64,000 nucleotides of DNA from Homarus americanus. Its lineage: Eukaryota; Arthropoda; Malacostraca; Decapoda; Nephropidae. The notes beneath the pieces were generated by a model. That model searched no databases. It saw only the letters and a program-made list of their open reading frames with translations, and was not told the DNA's origin. The translations under genes and the position numbers were made by a program. Positions 61,961-64,000 of the stretch are shown one piece after another. How positions within the stretch are numbered: the stretch's first letter is position 1; the number at the start of each line of letters is the position of its first letter. The stretch lies in contig NW_024722158.1 in assembly GCF_018991925.1 (NCBI RefSeq), positions 4,377,775 to 4,441,774 on the forward strand. Direction: 5' to 3'.

Positions 61961-62044
61961 ACAATTAATGGCTACCACTATGATAAATACTCATAGATAC
62001 ATAGATAGATATCATTATTAATCACCAGGTGACTATCCACACGC

Positions 62045-62455
62045 CTTCACCCCACCACTTGGCGCACGCTTCTTCAACCACGCCACACCTTCACCACGCC
62101 ATACACGCCTTCAACCGCCGCCACACCTTCTCGACTCCACGCCATATACACGCCTTCACCCACGCCACACCTTCACCCACGCCAGCTACGCCTCTCAACC
62201 ACGCCACACCTTCACCCACGCCATACACGCCTTCAACCACGCCACACCTTCACCCACGCCATACACGCCTTCAACCACGCCACACCTTCACCCACGCCAT
62301 ACACGCCTTCAACCACGCCACACCTTCACCCACGCCATACACGCCTTCACCCACGCCACACCTTCACCCACGCCACAGCCACGCTTCAACCACGCCACAC
62401 CTTCACCCACGCCATACACGCCTTCACCCACGCCACACCTTCACCCACGCCACAT
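62045..62455. repeat. 38-bp repeat CCACACCTTCACCCACGCCA
   Basis: About ten copies of CGCCATACACGCCTTCAACCA joined to CGCCACACCTTCACCCA. Period 38 measured between 62221 and 62259. Early copies are decayed. Confidence 0.96.
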
Positions 62456-62627
62456 CACCTCTTGTTTATAAGTCAATGACCTCACACTCTCTCAGTGACT
62501 TATAAATATAAACATCTCTTAACCCACATAGGTTAGGTTATGTGAGTTAACAGGATAAGAGGGACGTATGATTGTCATGAAGATTAGACACCCCCTTGTT
62601 TAGTATACACATTGTTACACACCCTAA

Positions 62628-62762
62628 TGCTAACCTAACCAAACTGAATCTAACCTAACCTAAACCTGACCCAACCCAACGCAACCGACCCAAACATAAC
62701 CTAACACAACCCAACACAACGCAACCCAACCAAAACCCAACCTAACCTAACCTAACCCAACC
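62628..62762. repeat. Interstitial CCTAA/CCCAA block
   Basis: CCTAACCTAACC and CCCAACGCAACC variants over 135 bp. Confidence 0.85.
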
Positions 62763-62786
62763 TCACTTCACATTGGCGGTATCCAG

Positions 62787-62816
62787 GACAGACAGACACT
62801 TTCCACAAGAGCTCAG
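62787..62816 (+). other. Candidate micro-exon (30 nt)
   Basis: GGCGGTATCCAG| then 30 bases, DRQTLSTRAQ in the full-codon phase, then CTCAG|GTAAGG, a consensus-type donor. The acceptor pyrimidine tract is interrupted. Low support. Confidence 0.15.
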
Positions 62817-62939
62817 GTAAGGACTAAAGAGAAAGTTATCCTTAATGGTGGACTAAAGAAAGTGACCAAAGGAGAAAGTTGTCCTGACCTGTGACAATAA
62901 CACTAATACGGGTGAAAGTAGGTTGGTGGTGTACAGATG

Positions 62940-63195
62940 AATGTATGTAGTGTATTAAATGGTATATTACTGTGTATTAAATGGTGTATTACTGAATTAA
63001 ACTGTATGGTATTGTATTAAACTGTATTTCTATTAAACTGGACAGTGTATAAATAAATTTGTGTATAGATTAACCTGTGTATTGTATTATAATGTGTACA
63101 TAGAACCATAATGCACACAGACTCATAATGTACACACACCTACAATATACACAGGACCCATAACGTACACAGACCCATAACGTACACAGGACCAT
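62940..63195. repeat. Decayed TGTATTAAATGG repeat and CATAACGTACACAGACC repeat
   Basis: At 62945-63045 TATTAAA(C/T)(T/G)G recurs seven times; at 63100-63195 CCATAA(T/C)GTACACAG recurs six times with period near 20. Confidence 0.8.
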
Positions 63196-63199
63196 GACA

Positions 63200-63690
63200 C
63201 AGTAGAGGACCGGGATAACTTTTTATGCAAATGAGGAGAATAAGATAAATATTTACTCGTCTTTCAGTTCCTTGATGGTGGAGGTAGACCTTGAGGGAGG
63301 TGAGAAGATGTTAGAATCCTTACCATCACCTCCTACCCCCCCCCCCCCACATACTTTTCTCTACCTTCCTTTTTTCCATTTCTTCACTCTCAGTCTCTAT
63401 CCCCACATTATCATTTCTTGCTTCTAACCAATAAGTTGCCTCTTACTTTTATTACAATCAATTAATAGATAAACAAAAATTATACCCCCGAAATAACAAA
63501 TATAATAATAAACACATCACAACAACACAACGCCAACACATCACAGCACCTCATCCCCCAGTAATATCAAAACACTTGTCAGGTAGCCAAAGCCCCCCAT
63601 CCCACAGCCACCCCACCTTAAGACGGTCATGAACAGCGTGGGTAGAAAGTTGACCCCTTGTGGAGACCCGCTTTGACGACCACTACCACC
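63200..63690. other. Unique sequence with C14 run, no gene seen
   Basis: C run at about 63337-63350. No ORF with support. Confidence 0.55.
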
Positions 63691-64000
63691 ACTTGTAGAG
63701 AATATCATCACTACTACCACCATCACCATTACTACCACCATCACCACTACTACCACCATCACAACTACTACCACCATCACCACTACTACCACCATCACCA
63801 CTACCACCACCATCACCACTACTACCACCATCACCACTACTACCACCATCACCACTACCACCACCATCACCACTACCAAATTTCAACATCACCACTACTA
63901 CTAATTATCACCACTACTACCACCATCACCACTACCACCACCATCACCACTACTACCACCATCACCACTACCACCACCATCACCACTACTACCACCATCA
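63690..64000. repeat. 18-bp repeat ACTACTACCACCATCACC
   Basis: About seventeen copies continuing past the right edge; copies alternate ACTACTACC and ACTACCACC. Confidence 0.97.

Noticed and set aside
62029..62505. 158-codon His/Thr/Pro frame
   Set aside because: Unit length 38 is not a multiple of three, so the frame only exists because the repeat lacks stops in every phase.

Overview
Type of DNA. This is eukaryotic, non-bacterial sequence and almost entirely repeat DNA. More than fifty (CA)n/(GT)n tracts, more than twenty (GA)n/(CT)n tracts, many AAT/ACT/AGG/GGAA tracts and several dozen minisatellites cover most of the window. (CCTAA)n/(TTAGG)n-like blocks, the arthropod telomere pentamer, occur at about a dozen internal places. 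Three CR1-like LINE tails carry the conserved RT-to-C-terminus region. This combination is what I would expect of a decapod crustacean, most likely a crab or shrimp. The species is inferred from repeat style, not from a marker gene.

No complete protein gene is visible. Most long open frames are translations of simple repeats and are not annotated as genes. Real coding ancestry is seen only in mobile elements: a LINE C-terminus with a partial duplicate (1.46-2.3 kb, +), a CR1-like tail (17.2-17.8 kb, +), and two related CR1-like copies (52.8-53.2 kb and 59.1-60.0 kb, -), the last retaining the FxDD catalytic motif of reverse transcriptase. A further retroposon family has four copies (23.0, 27.3, 31.7 and 42.3 kb). 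Its copies share a 3' end, differ in 5' truncation, and sit in (TAG)n tracts. A tRNA-derived SINE-like segment lies at 40.9-41.0 kb (-).

Layout. 0-10 kb: LINE remnant, an inverted repeat, 26-bp and 30-bp minisatellites. 10-20 kb: telomere-like block, 0.8-kb G-rich minisatellite, LINE tail and a cluster of exon-like unique sequence at 17.1-19.1 kb. 20-32 kb: GGT, 43-bp, 22-bp and 69-bp arrays and the TAG-associated retroposon. 32-49 kb: arrays whose units carry transcription-factor-like words (CACGTG at 33 kb, inverted CCAAT at 38 kb, TGACGTCA at 48.7 kb). 49-64 kb: two CR1 copies, further arrays, and exon-like unique patches at 56-57 kb and 58.8-60.5 kb.

Interpretation. The window looks like intergenic DNA or the inside of very long introns. 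Short segments bounded by good splice-site matches, and several CAG|GTRAGT acceptor-donor juxtapositions like recursive splice sites, are listed as low-confidence candidates. In 128 kb of two-strand, CT-rich sequence many such pairs arise by chance, and RNA data would be decisive. Coordinates of repeat edges are accurate to roughly ten bases.
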